64,000 bases of DNA, taken from the NCBI GenBank assembly GCA_016630905.1, contig WBMQ01000009.1:930001-994000 (forward strand). The letters are read 5' to 3'. Made by a program: the position numbers and the translations under genes. Positions 12,865 to 26,006 of the stretch are shown here, piece after piece. Below the pieces are notes generated by a model. That model saw only the letters and a program-made list of their open reading frames with translations. It was not told the origin of the DNA and made no database searches. This stretch comes from Capillidium heterosporum. Taxonomy: Eukaryota; Entomophthoromycota; Entomophthoromycetes; Entomophthorales; Capillidiaceae. Each line of letters begins with the position of its first letter. The first letter of the stretch is position 1.

Positions 12865-14038
12865 ATGAATTTCATCAAAGTTTCAGTAAGGACACCTACT
12901 GCCAACCTCGTAAAAGGTAACAGTTTGCGCAGGTACTCTTCCCAACCTTCTCAAAGTTCCGATGCAGGTAAATATAATTTTTTGATATAAATTTAATCAT
13001 CTCAATTCCAAATTTAAATATAAATTCCTTTTTTTCTTTTTTGAACTATAGTTACAAGATCCAAGATAACTATCGAAACTTTGCAGAAGCACTACTACGC
13101 CAAGAAACCAATAACCATGATGACGGCCCATGACTACCCAACCGGTCTATGGGTGGAAAAGGCCAACACTGACATGTGCTTAGTTGGTGACAGCTTAGGT
13201 ATGGTAGCTCTAGGTTACGACTCCACCACCCCAGTAACTATGGACATCATGATACACCATTCTTCGGCAGTAGCAAGGGCCTGTAAGAGCAGTTTCCTGG
13301 TAGCCGACTTACCTTTCGGTAGCTACGAACGTAGACCCTTGTTGGCATTGGAAAATTCAATAAGATTGGTCAAGGAAGCTAATATGGAGGTACCTATATT
13401 TTTATCTTGAATGTTTACTGATGTGCTGTTTATCTATGATAGGCTGTGAAGTTGGAAGGTGGTGTAGAGCAGGTAGAGGTGGTAGAAGCTATAACTCAGT
13501 CAGGCATCCCAGTCGTTGGACATATTGGTCTCACCCCTCAAACTCAAGTTGCTCTAGGTGGATTCAAAGTTCAGGGCAAAACCGCTGATAAGGTAAAGCG
13601 TCTATGCTCTCCAATGATTTATATTTATATTTTATACAGGCATTGAAGTTGGTTGAAGATGCTTTAGCCCTGCAGGAAGCTGGTTGCATGTCCATAGTCC
13701 TGGAATGTATCCCCACTCCCATAGCTCAGTACATTACCCAACTCTTACATATCCCCACTATTGGCATCGGTTCGGGACCCCACTGCTCGGGACAAGTTTT
13801 AGTGCAGCTGGATACTTTGGGTATCTTCCAGAAATTTACTCCCAAGTTCTGCAAGTTGTACGCCGACATGGACAGTGTCGCTACCCAAGCTCTCAAGACT
13901 TATAATGAAGAAGTTGAGACTGGTGCCTTCCCAACTAAGGAATATACTTATGGTATGAAGCAGGTCGAATTGGAGAATTTTTTGCGGGTTGCTAATGCGA
14001 GATTCGGTAGTGTAGAGAAGGAGGAGATGGTGGCTTAA
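12865..14038 (+). CDS. ECM31: 3-methyl-2-oxobutanoate hydroxymethyltransferase (ketopantoate synthase)
   Basis: Transfers a hydroxymethyl group from methylene-tetrahydrofolate to alpha-ketoisovalerate, the first committed step to pantothenate and CoA. Exons 12865..12967, 13052..13389, 13443..13592 and 13640..14038; introns 84, 53 and 47 nt; phases agree; 329 residues. PanB motifs are in order: [52 protein letters not shown] and [15 protein letters not shown]. The first 35 residues are rich in Arg, Lys, Ser and Thr without acidic residues, as in a mitochondrial presequence. An upstream in-frame stretch begins with GTG only, so the ATG at 12865 is taken as start. Neighbours are not pathway-related. 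Confidence 0.95.
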
Positions 14039-14629
14039 GTATTGTTATTAGCGGTGTTATCATATATATTTACTTCTCAATGTGTTAAATTTATATAGCT
14101 AATTAAAGCTATACGTTTATTTAGTCGTTTACGTTCTTTAAAGTTCATAATGTATTGATTTCCAGACTTTGATGGTCTAGCATTTTGTAGGTATCATTAA
14201 ATCTTTGTACTACCTACTATCTTATGCACTCCTACTATTTTAGCTTTCTACTTTATTTTTTCATGTATAAATGTAAGATTAACCAAAAAAATTAAAATAA
14301 TATTGATATAAACCAACACATTTATCGATAGTGTTTCTAACCAGTAATATAGCTTGACCAATTTATATAGAGTATATCGTGCGCCCTATTAATCTACAGG
14401 TATCGACAAGTAGCCACTCTGTAAGTATACTCTATGTGAATAAGGTGATACTGAGGAATATTAAAATAGCATTATGCTTCTGCAACAAAATGACTTTACT
14501 ACATGATAGAATTTAGTATAATATACCTAGTAGCATTAATCTTGAGCTATATAAATATGAGAGAAGCTTTATATTGGAACGCAAAAAATAAATTTATTAT
14601 TAGTATATTAATTCTCTACCCTTCTGAAC
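14039..14629. other. Intergenic between convergent genes
   Basis: 3' flanks of ECM31 and of the minus-strand transporter. AT-rich; no ORF or RNA gene seen. Confidence 0.55.
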
Positions 14630-16130
14630 TCAAAGAAAGGCGCTCTTAGTGTCAGCATCGACAGTAACATCCTTGATGGTAGTAGCAGTATCTTCGTTCA
14701 TATCCTCCAAGGTTCTATTTTTGCCCTCGACTGCCCCAGATGGACCAACAGAGGGAGGTCAAAAGACCAATACCGAAAAAGGCAAAGAGGACGCCACAAG
14801 CACCGATCAAATTCTTACCTTGACCAGCTTCGTAGACGCCAACTAAAATATAGGGTGAGGTACCGGCAGCAATACGTCCGAAGGCGACGGCAAAACCAAT
14901 ACCAGTGGCTCTAAGGTGGGTAGGGAAAGCTTCGGTAAAGGCGGGATAGACAGTAACCCAAATGGAGGTGTAAGCGAACTGGTAGAAGCAGTGAGCACCG
15001 GTAATGGCAGATACCTTGTCAGCGGCATAGTAGGCAGGGATAAAGGTGGCGATGGAGACGATACCTAGCAGGTACAACGAGGGTAGTAGGATCTTACGAC
15101 CAAGTTTATCAATGAGGTAGGCAACCCACAGGAAACCGGGGATGGTACAGATGACACCGTACAGGTAGAAGAGGGGTACAGCTTCCTTAGCGATGCCAGA
15201 GTCCTTGAGTACGGCCAGCGACATCAAATTAGATACACCGTAGTCAGCAAAAGCCTGAGAACCATTCAAAAACATACCAAACAGCACACGGTAGGGATAC
15301 TTAGTGATCAACTCCTTGCAGACCTGGAAGTAGTTCATCTTGGCACGGGTAACATAAATCTTCTCATCGGGTTTGGTGACAATAGTGTCCTTGTTGTTGG
15401 GTTGGCCACTCTGAATCTCGATATCGTTCAAGACAGCTTCAGCCTCCTCAAAGCGACCTTGGACCAGCAGCCATCTAGGAGATTCAGGCAGGGACTTACG
15501 AGCAAACAGGACGAAGATGGCGGCCGTACCACCTAGGGCGAAACCTACACGCCACGAGATGTACTGTTTAATCTCAGGGTTGTCCAAGTACTTGATGAGA
15601 GGGACCTGAACACCATTAGCTACCAAGGCACCCAAGGCCCAAAAACCCATGACCAGGGTGTTGACTTTACCACGGTGCCTAGTTGGAATGAATTCGGAGA
15701 TGGTAGCATTGACGGCAGTGTACTCGGCACCTACACCTACAGCAGTCAAGAAACGGAAGACGAGGAAAAAGGCGTAGTGATAGGAGCAGGCGGTGACGAT
15801 GGTCATTAGAGAGTACAGGCAGATGGTGACTACGAAGGATAGCTTTCTGCCATACCTGTCACCAAAGTAACCGAAGGATAGGGCACCTACTAGTGCGCCG
15901 AGTAACCATACGGTGGTGATGATACCGGCTTGTTGACTGGTAATTTCAAAGTAGGTCTTCAAGGTAGGTAAGAGGGCTGAAACGATACTTGACTCAAAGG
16001 CATCGAAAGCCCACCCTATGGCTAAGAGGATGGTGATCTTCGTATGCCACTTACTCCAGGTTAAGTTGTCGAGACGTTTGGCCACATCGTTGGGATTCAT
16101 CTTGCTGGCGTCTACCTTCAAATCACTCAT
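14630..16130 (-). CDS. MFS transporter, metabolite:H+ symporter type, with a +1 frame break near the C-terminus
   Basis: A major facilitator with about 12 membrane helices. Motif A (GYFGDRYGRK, residues about 87-96) lies between helices 2 and 3, the second-half signature is LIDKLGRK, and LPESPRWLL precedes the central loop. The overall look is of the SVOP/NiaP/acid-symporter branch rather than hexose carriers; the substrate cannot be read from sequence. The main frame stops at 14715 after helix 12 (ending in a TAG), but the +1 frame supplies VEGKNRTLEDMNED, an exact match in spacing to the family's closing motif (P/V-E-T-K-G-R-T-L-E-E-M), and ends in TGA at 14630. So one surplus base lies in 14729-14758. 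Corrected length is 499 residues. No introns. Confidence 0.88.
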
Positions 16131-19100
16131 TTTATACTTCCACTTGCTAACGAAAGGTTGGATAAGAGTATTTCAAAGAATACTGAAGGTATTTATACCT
16201 TAGTTAATAAAATTTTGGAGGCTAATTTTAGTATCAGGTTTTGTGATAGACATCTGCTCTCACTACTACTTTTAATTGTGCTTTATGACGTCCAGTACCT
16301 CAAACGTAGACAGGCTTGGTAAGAAAAAAAGTAACATTTCGGGAAAAGTAGGGGTCCGTACATAATTTGATCTAAGATTTGCTATCGAGCATGTATGCAT
16401 CCCAGTATCGCATTGGTTCGCTGCAGTTAACCAAAGGTTGTCAATTTGGATGTGCAGGTTCTCATGGCCAATACGAGAATGCTAAATATAAGTTTTTATA
16501 TGAGATAAAGTAAGCAGGAACTACATCCAAGTGCTAAACTATAGTGTAATCATTTCTCTGTTAGACTATTTGGTTTGAAGTGTTCACCTCATGTACTGGT
16601 CTTTATTCTTTAAAAGGTTTTAGATGACAGTAATCAATTTTTCGAATAACCAATCAACTTATAGTGTAGTGGACACATGGTATAAGGTGCGATGAAAGAA
16701 AAGTTGATAGATTTAGGTAATACCTAGAATCTTTTTAGCGGGAGTGCCGATGATGTGGAATCTTTACAGTTATAATAGCGAGGGTTTCGAGTTAGATTTA
16801 GATGAGATAGTCTGTATAGGTTCCGAACACCTCTCCAAATAAAAGGCTGTTTATAACCAACAGTAGTCCACTTGGATGGGTTGGATCCTTAAAGTTCAAA
16901 ACCTAGCACCTAGGCTCCTTATTTCTAATAGAGCTGATATTGGGCATTCTAATGGATATATATATATGATATAGTCCGATGCGATTATTCTCTATATAAG
17001 TATCCTATAAATTCTATATAGGCTATCTTTTTAAATGTAATTTTGAATAGTCCTGACATCTCTCCATTATTTTTAAAGATAGTGTCCGGATTTCGATACA
17101 CTCATATAAATTAAAAGATTAATTGGTATGTTTCTTTAATAGGACCCTACACCCACCCTTGATGGTAATAGCTATATCGACTTTTAGAATGACAGGTACC
17201 ACGTGATATTCCAGTTTGTAAACATCAACATTGATTATCCAAATAAGTATAGGGTTCTATTAGATGGTTTGAAGGTTCACATCCAACAATAATAGTAAAG
17301 GCACATTTTAGATTGTATATGTAGTCTTAGATTTCCCTCCTATTTTAAAATTTAACTTTACTGAAATGTACGTGATTCTAACATCTGTATTGAAGTACTG
17401 TAGTTTAGCATGCTATCGTTTGGGGGAAGCTTATTTTCTTTGTAGAAATTCTCTCATCAACGCCAAGCTTCACCGGTGCTTTTGTACATCTATAGGCAGC
17501 TTAACTTTAAAGGTAAAGATATATGTAATTTGCTATATATGCAATAACTTGTTATCACAACCATATAACTCACTTTTTATATAATGAGCCATAAAGCAAT
17601 CTATCCAAAATTGTATTAATCAAAGGTAGCCTATTGATTCTACCTTTTACTTAGCCTTATCTGAATCTAAAATGCATTAATATATTGTAAATTCATATTA
17701 GAATGTATCGAAGCCGACATACTCAGTTTAAATAAGGCTAGTGTTGGAGTGGAAGTTTAACGATAGCTACAAAATTTTCTGCTTGGAGAAACAGAGCTCA
17801 TTTTTCTATGGGACTAGTTTAGTAAACAGAAGATAGGTGGCATTATATAATGTGATGGATATAGGTACTAGTTGCTATTTTATGAAGAAAAGAGCTCTAA
17901 ATTTATAATGCCACAATGCCTTGGATCAATTACCCGAATGTATTTTGCCTAGTAGTCTATAGTTCCAATCTCTAACAATTAGTGTTGGAAGTTCCTTTTC
18001 AATTATTTTTCAGTATAAACTTAGAAGCTGTAAAATACCAGTATTTTAAGAAACTACTACTACCTGGAGATCTGGTATAAAGATCCGAATATCATATCTT
18101 ATATCTGCTCTTGCAAAGTGAACGATAGTACACACTCAAAATTAGCTTCATCCTTCTATACCAGGGTTTCTCATAATATTTTCAGATTTATTACAAAATA
18201 GATTCCAGCAACAGATTACCAGAATGCATATCAAAAAATATCAAATCCTCCATAAATGGGGTCATAGGTGATGCCGTGAGAAACCACATTCTATATTTTC
18301 AGAGATACTTTGCTACAAATCACACCCTTGCGATTTTGAGGTATCAAGGCGTCCAGGCCTACTAGATGCTGTTATAAAGGACCTTTGGTGCTAAGCAATA
18401 AAGCTTTACATTGACAACGTAATTGGAGGCTAGTCGTTATAAAATACCTTTAAGCAATATGGAATTAAATAAAATAAATCTAAACCTCGGCAGTTCTATT
18501 AAAATCCAATGTATTTTATACTTTTATAGCTAGGGTTAAATAAGTGCCAACATGCTTAATGTTACAACTTCTGTCATCTCCAAAACCTTTTTCCTTTTAC
18601 TTTCGTACAAACCATCGTACTCTTGAATTTACTTTCCCATATGCTGATTTTACTTGAATTTCTTGTCAAACTTATCTTTACTTCATTGCTTCTATACTAA
18701 TCGGTACTACTATTATAACTAGTTGGTGTTGAGTCGCAGCTGGTTCTTAAATAGTTAAATATCATCACCCTGAAGATCGGAACGTCTGGTTTCCAACAGA
18801 TTTGAAGATACTCAAAAAAACTGAGCCACAAAAGTTATTTACAGGCCTTTAGAGATCCGATGTAAGCCATTACCTCTGAGTTAGAGTTATCAGAACCTTG
18901 GCAATTTGATGTAAACCTTTCAAACGTTTCCAAATTCTAAGCTTGTTTATATTAAAAAGATCTATAATACTTTCATTATAAGGATTCAACTTTCTAGCAG
19001 CCTTAACTTTTCTAGCTAATATGTTTAAATTGACTCGTAATAAGCGTAGTGACTATTTTCACTGCATAGCTACGTGCCAAGATGCTCACTGTAACGATAG

Positions 19101-21060
19101 CCCAAACTTCAAAGGAAATTTGCCTTCAGCATTGCGAATTTTGAAATGAAACTGCAGAGAACTGTAGCTACGAATGTATTATTGATAACTATCATAAGGC
19201 GTTGAAGCACAAAGGAAAAGCTGAATAATTTTATGGCAAGTGACCCTTTTACCAATTTTTTGAGATCCAAAAACTGCTTTGTCTGCTCTTGATAGTTAAC
19301 GAGCCGGTCCATTACTTCACCTACTGTAAATTGATGCAGGAAGGTGGAACTAATAGTACCTATAAGAATTTCAACTTCATATACATTTAACTTATATAAA
19401 CCTGTGAGTATAATCGACTGTATTTAAAACTATGAATACCGTATATACTGAGCAGATGAAATGCTTTTCAACCTATATAGGCTTGGTTTAAAAATTGTAC
19501 TTTATCATCATCACCTGAACTTTCAGCCTTTCTTCAAGAATGATACTCTGATAATTGCTTTGATGTTTGGGACTTCATTTTTTGTTTTGCCTTATAGTAG
19601 TCATGATCGCCAGTTTTGACTACCAGTACAGCATATTTATGAGATTAGTTGTAGAGATGATCCACAACCTAATTTAGATCACTTGATTTATCTACAGTAG
19701 TATCAAAAGCACCGTATCACGTTCTTATCGTTAGAAATCAACCAAATATGTTATATTGGTATCCCTAGCGTTTTCTTTTGCAATATTCAACTTCCCACCA
19801 GTAATTAACTTATGGATGCTCACTGATACTTTTCAATCATCTTTGTCATACTTCTATAGTACAAACTCTTGACTTAAAAGCAAAGTAGTAAGTTCTTAAT
19901 AAGTAAAGGAAATAGGATATGTGCTGATATTACTACTATTAATTGAGGCTTTTTTATTTATATATTAGTTATCATGTTTAATTTTTAACAAGGTGCTTGA
20001 AAATATGTAAACTACATTTCAATACATCAAAATTTTTTCTTATGAGTAGTTGTAAAATAATCGAACTGAAATATTACTAAGGCAATGCTATATTGGACGG
20101 GTTTAGCATTAAAGCTGTCAAAAGTACTCAAAATATCCATATTTAAGCTATATATTAAGAGACCAAAGATATTGTTGCTACGCCTACAATTTTCAAAGCA
20201 ACGTGTTTATGTATCAATCAATGGGGTTTATTTTTTGTCAAAATCCCTACTGGGCTTAACCTGAGGGATAAGTTCATTATAGTTATTAGTTGCATTAGTG
20301 GCAGAAAGGATATTAAGGAACACCTTCAAGTGAGGAACATATTATAAATCTTACTTTTAACCTATATATCATATATATGTGCACTAACGTGCTTATATAT
20401 GCCAAGTGTGGACATAGTTTACAGTGGATGTTCATACCATATTAGGTGTTACAAGTTCTAGCCAAGATAATCGAACACCAGTATATAGGTTTAGCCAAGA
20501 GTCTATTATATTGCCTATTTAAAGCTAAAAGTAGTATAACAACTGAATGACGCTATTTAAACATAACTTTACAATTTTCAAGTTGAAATAATGTTCTAAG
20601 CCTATCTCTGACATCCTTTCCAATATCTTCAATCGAACAATAAAAGAAGTTTACACTTGAATTGAATTTAAATCGCAGCGGTATACTGTACAATAATTCC
20701 CTAAAATGGCTTACATACTAAAAAACCACCTATAATAAATGGGTACCACATATGAATACCCGTAAGCTTCATAAACTATAAACAATTTAGATAAACTTTA
20801 TCACCTCGAAGTTTTAAACAAAATCTACACCTAACTTCTCTGCGACCAACACTTTTACCGAAAGTGTTAGTAGCTGTGTTTCAGCTCAGCTTTCATCAAT
20901 AAGTACGAAAATTCAAAGTCTCTATTGGATACTAAGTCACCAAAGCAAATTAATATATAGCTGATTGAACGAAATATGCCATCTTCTGTTGTCATGGGGC
21001 TAAAAGCTACTACAAGATATAAATCTCCTACTGGTTTAATCCACTCATCAAAAATGAAGT
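16131..21060. other. Gene-poor region of about 4.9 kb
   Basis: I find no ORF with family resemblance or codon bias on either strand, no tRNA, and no obvious repeat or transposon ends. The longest ORFs (67-72 codons at 17366-17584 and 19109-19312) look random. The first 200 bases contain the transporter promoter. Confidence 0.6.
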
Positions 21061-22445
21061 TCTCTACTATTTTTTATCCTTAGTTTAGCATCCATCCAAT
21101 CCAAGGACGAATCTCAGCAGGTTCCAAGGCCATAGTGGACGGTTCGTAAGTGGTTTTGGAAGTCCAATTCCAAGTTCAAATACGCTTGGTTGGTATCTTT
21201 ACAGTACAAAGGTAGCCACTGATGTGAAAGCACTTTGTACGACGGAAATACGATAGTAAAAATCGCTCACTGTACTATATGGAATACCGAAGGTTAGTCG
21301 GTTAATCTCTATCACCACAACATTTTGATTTCATCTCAATTAAATATGGGTAAAGTCTATAAGGCTACCAACCAGATCACCCATTCCAAGTATAGATTTG
21401 GCTTCCTATGCCTTCAACTTTGTTATTTGGGAATTGAATGCGCCTACTGGTACCCGTACTAACGTTATCTTCGACAACGCTAACTTAGCCAACAAAGACA
21501 ATACTTTGCTCACCATAGTTGGTCGGAGGAATACCAAGCTAGTATAAGATTCAAGTTTGTCCTCCCAAAGGTTAAAGTATCTGTCTTTAATTTCTTCAAG
21601 TATAGGCAAGTTTACTGAACTTTGGATTGCAGTATTGAACTCTATGCTGGGTATCTGAAAAATAGCAAAAATTTCTGTCAAGAGGATTTTGGGGACGTCT
21701 TTTTTGTCAAGGAGGATAGATCAATTCATTTGGCTGGCATCGCCTCTTGAAGTGAAGATTGTCCTGAGAAAAAACATCCAAATATCTACAGTGAGATCGC
21801 CTTAACTACCAACTTTTTTGACATCCAATATCAACTAAACTTTAATAAAGTTTCAATACGATTAAATTTTCCGTTAAGATGATACTCTTTAGCTGCTAGA
21901 TGCTTAGATTAAAATATATGTTATGTGATTATTTTTCTTCAATTTTTGCTAGATAAAGGAGTAATAAACAGGATATATAAATTGATAGCTTTTATAGTGC
22001 CATATTATATATTTTTTAGCTTTTAAAAGGCAAATTTTACAATAGGTGGTATGTCCAACTACTTTGCCTGATAGATCAGCTGTCAAAGGATTCTGGACTT
22101 TATAAAAGTTTTACAAGTACATTTCGTAACCCATCAGGATTCTGTGCAAATAAGGCACATAATTGACAGTTCGAAAAATTTGATGTGAACTTCAATGCTT
22201 GTTTGCAAGACTTTGAATTGCTTCAAAGCAGTTTGTTAAAAATACAAATTTGGATAATGTGGAGTTTGCTTTTGAGGAGAAATCTGATGAATCTAGTCGA
22301 TATATGAACAACAATGTTGTTTTGAAAGTAAAGATCTGTATAGGCGTATATAGGTCATATCGAAATTTGAAAAAGCATCCAAACATCTACAAGAAATCCT
22401 TTCCCCATCGTAAGGCTTCTGCTCACGCTTCTTGGAATTAATGTA
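21061..22445. pseudogene. Decayed ORF fragments, identity unknown
   Basis: Several overlapping open fragments with protein-like composition but interrupted by stops. One reads SYAFNFVIWELNAPTGTRTN near 21400-21460; another, on the plus strand at 22250-22441, reads NVEFAFEEKSDESSRYMNNN. They do not join in a consistent frame by any splice pair I could find. The style is similar to the possible BTB relic at 4.9-5.5 kb. I consider this old, broken coding sequence, with low confidence. Confidence 0.25.
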
Positions 22446-22702
22446 AAGCATTCTTTCACATATATATCCAGTAAACTACCATAAAACCTGTCAAATTTAG
22501 ATCCTAGAGATTCATATTAAATTACATGGACTACTTTTATTGATTTCAAAAGAATAGGGACAGTGCTCTAAAGGTATTTACAGCTATTTACTCACTTAGC
22601 GATAGTTAAAAAATATACATAATTAAACTATATTTAATAAGAAAATTTATTATGTAGAGTAACAGCTTCTAAAACCAAATTCTAGTCGACATTACTTATT
22701 AT

Positions 22703-23632
22703 TTAAATCTTTTTGGATCTAAGTTTGGGGGTTTCGGGGGCCGGTTTGGTGACTTCTTGCTGTACCTCCTTCTTCGAGGCGGGCTTGGAAGTATAGACCT
22801 TGAAGAAGAACTGGATAAAGAGGAGAAGGTACGAGGACAAGATAGCGCAGCCAAAGTAGGCAGCGTTGAGCTTACCGTAACAGTTGCCGACGTGGGGGAG
22901 GTGGGGATACCGGTTAAAAGCGAGGTAGGTGTAGGTACAGAAATAGACAACGAACAAATCAATAATGAACTGGGTGATCTGCAAAACAGTGATGTACTTC
23001 TTCCACCACACCTTGATCTTGAAAGTGGCCAACAGATAGTAAAAGTACATGAAGATATGTACAAATAAATTCAATACGACGACGACCCAGGATACAGTGG
23101 TGTGGCCCAGCAATTGGGTGTAGCAGAGTAACGCCGTGCATGAGTGGTGGTACCAGTGCAAAAATTCTAATTATAAATAAATATAAAGGATCTGAATATT
23201 AAATAAAATACCTAAGTTCTTCTTGCGTAAAACCAAGAATACAGTGTCGATGAGTTCGTAGTACTTGGTTAGGTAGTTGATGTAGTAAAGTAACTGAAGT
23301 CGCTGGGTCCAACCCTCCTTGTAGCAGATAGATCCATACAAACCAAAGTTATAGACCAATGGGACGACATTCTCAACAAATAGCAAAAATAAGACCAAAG
23401 AGATCAAAGTTAGGAAGGCGTTATGGACTTGGAACAGGAAGCTAAGTTGAATAGGCTTCTGGGTCTTCATAACGACTTGACCTCCGAAGATAACTATTAA
23501 ATAGGTGATACAGATAGCGGCAACCTCATTGGGGCTAGATAAAAAAGTCTGCCCAGGTACAAAGTCGAAGGTTTCGACTGAAGAGCCGGTTACCTTCTCG
23601 TACAGGCTGTCGAATATAGGCTGTAGGATCAT
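22703..23632 (-). CDS. ELO-family very-long-chain fatty acid elongase
   Basis: The 3-ketoacyl-CoA synthase of the ER fatty-acid elongation cycle, feeding sphingolipid and membrane lipid synthesis. Two exons, 23212..23632 and 22703..23166, with a 45-nt intron joining in phase 1; 294 residues. Family boxes are all present: KYYELIDTVFLVLRKK at the end of exon 1, the catalytic histidine box LHWYHHS right after the splice, then LNLFVHIFMYFYY and LQITQFIID. Seven or so hydrophobic helices are visible. The C-terminal tail is charged and ends in lysines (RSKKI), in keeping with ER residence. The intron splits the protein just before the histidine box. Which of the yeast ELO types it matches cannot be told. 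Confidence 0.95.
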
Positions 23633-25610
23633 ATTATTTACAACTCCAACTTGTTTCTTGTAAAGCTATATTTTTCAACTTCAGATTCGGAGCTTTATAT
23701 ACCAGCGATGTGGGGAGTTATTGTCCTTTATGAGCCCAATTAGAAGCTTGCTTTCAAGGAATGGATAGGGTAAACTCATTTAAAAACCAAACTGATAAAT
23801 TGAATGAGCTTGTTGATTGGTTGAAATAGCTTCGAATAACCCACATAAAATATTCAAATTGGATAATTACCCCTAAGCTATTCGGGAAACTGAAATGTGG
23901 CCTGTGATCATTAGCATCAATAAATTAAGTGAAAGATCGAGTCTATTTCGCTAAGAACCTTTATCTTCTTGTGACTATCAATTAAACCCTTAAAATTCTA
24001 CGGAATAAATCTTCCTTAGGAAAGGTTATGCCTTCTATTGTAAGGGAAAGTTTATATTTATAACATGCAAAGGGCAGTAAGGCGTATCTAATCTCTAGTA
24101 TAGGATATACCAATATAGAATCCCGTTCTATGGCCATCTACTTTGCTAGTATTTATTAATATCCCTTACTATTAACTCTTATACTGCAAGCTAACTTTAT
24201 TGTCTTTTATTTCTGGATATGTATAAGCTGTTGGACAAAATTTGCAGTTGAGGCGATTCGGTGTTAAGAGACGTAGAGGATTAATGGCAAAAACAAAAAT
24301 GATGCTACTACATCCATCCATGTTCAATCCACAACTTCGGATATAGTAGTTCCTAATTTGTAAACTCTATCCGAACAAAAGTGACACATTAGTTTTGAAG
24401 TGTTTAATATATTTATACTAGTCATCACAATAGATTTGCAGAGTGATAGGAATCCATTTTTACTTTGCAAAAATATACACTACTTTTTTATATAAGGAGT
24501 GCCATTCTAGTTTAGCATATATATGTCTTACTAATTTAATAATTTAGTTCAACAAGTACTATCAAAAGTTCCAAAATATCAAAACGTTGTTGCTAACGTA
24601 GCTTACCTTCCAGTTTATGGATGAAGCTAATAAATTTAAAGGAGTGTATATTGATTGATTTGGTAAAAAGCTTACAAAGTGATGATATATCTAGCTTTGC
24701 ATAACTTTAATAACATGGCAGGTTATAGCCAAGGCCAGTGTTGGCGACTAGTATAGTATAGATATGTTTTGAATGCATTCAGGTAAAAATGGACTGGTTA
24801 GACATGTAAAACTGATATTTAATATCGTCGACGTCAATATTTGATACTATAATTTGGATTTGATTATTATCATTGTCACCTAAGCTTCGAAACCTTATTC
24901 TCATTTGTGGATTTTTAGTTTCTATCTTACTTTATCTGCTATCTATAATGATGCCACCGTCCTCGACTGAATTCAAAGGCTTCAGCAACTAGATTTTAAA
25001 CTACAGTAAGTTTGTCGAGAATCATTTTGTAGTAAACTGACTGAAACTGGATTTAAACTAGTAGTATATGCCAGTTCTCTATTGGACCGACAGTTTCATA
25101 CCAAAGACAAGCATCGGTGCTTAAATTACAGCTGGGTTGGTATCAGCTGAATTTTCTTTCTTGCTATATGAAGTTGATAATCTTATAGAATAGCTTTAAC
25201 CTGTCCAATTTGTGTAAAAATAAATCCATTTCTCTGATAAACACCTACTTCCAACATGTGGATTTATGAAGCCTAAAAGGTGTGGTACCATCGATGGTTA
25301 TACCGTTATAACTATATGCTTGGTCCCATAGTTTGGAGGTGGACCTGGAATTTATGGACAGTTTACTTTCCTTTGATCAGCCCACCTAAGATCTATATTT
25401 GAGCTTTATTGGAACGTCAAAGTACTTTTAATGTATCATTTTAGGTTTACATGTAATGAAGCTGTTGATAGAACAAAACTTTTGCCCTAAAAACTTCTCC
25501 CTTTATAATTTCACCGTCATTTGGACAAGCTAGTTTTGTCATCTACAAAAGCACTTTAAATCCTTTCCAACTCTTTACCTTTTCCATTATAAAGATTACA
25601 AGTTCAACCT
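23633..25610. other. Intergenic, about 2 kb, no gene recognised
   Basis: AT-rich; the upstream part is the elongase promoter. Short protein-like stretches near 24900-25130 are broken by stops and match nothing I know. Confidence 0.55.
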
Positions 25611-26006
25611 ATGTCCCAAGAATCGGTATCGATAAAAGTAACTATCATAGAAGCTCGTCACCTAACCAACATGGATACCCCATTAATTGGGAAGAACGAC
25701 GCCTACGCTATAGTCAAGGTTGGATCCAAAAAATCCAAAACTAAAGTTATGAAAAACTGTGGCGCTTCAGCAACTTGGAATGAGACCTTTCCTTTTGTTT
25801 TGGACGCTAAAGATGATATTGAAGTTAGTGTCTACGATTGGGATATGATTCGTGATGATATTATAGGTACTTGTAAGATCCCAGGGTCGACTATATTTAA
25901 CGAAGGTTCAATTGAAGGTTGGTATGCTTTAAGCAGAGGGGCTAAGAACGGTGGAGAGGTTAGGGTGCGAGTTGAGTATATACCTTATAGTGATACTGCT
26001 TATTAA
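25611..26006 (+). CDS. Single C2-domain protein
   Basis: A 131-residue protein made of one C2 domain and no introns. It begins VSIKVTIIEARHL, then LIGKNDAYAIVKVGSKKSKT with the usual DxY..V calcium-loop position, then WNETFPFVLD, DIEVSVYDWDMIRDDIIGT and a last strand GGEVRVRVEY. Loop aspartates (in KNDAY, YDWD and RDD) suggest calcium-dependent membrane binding, though the first loop is short. Small stand-alone C2 proteins like this are widespread in fungi and plants; no partner is evident in the neighbourhood. Confidence 0.92.
   Translation: MSQESVSIKVTIIEARHLTNMDTPLIGKNDAYAIVKVGSKKSKTKVMKNCGASATWNETFPFVLDAKDDIEVSVYDWDMIRDDIIGTCKIPGSTIFNEGSIEGWYALSRGAKNGGEVRVRVEYIPYSDTAY

Noticed and set aside
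14715-14735. Euplotes-style AAA-UAG-A shift at the end of the MFS frame
   Set aside because: The motif is there, but the conserved VEGK part of the closing motif is already in the +1 frame before that point, so the shift must be upstream.
16131-22700. Transposon or integrated element in the gene-poor stretch
   Set aside because: No terminal repeats, target duplications, transposase, reverse transcriptase or integrase motifs were seen on either strand.
22757-23041. ORF of 103 codons on the plus strand opposite the elongase
   Set aside because: It lies fully inside the C-terminal exon of the elongase on the other strand, which has all family motifs.
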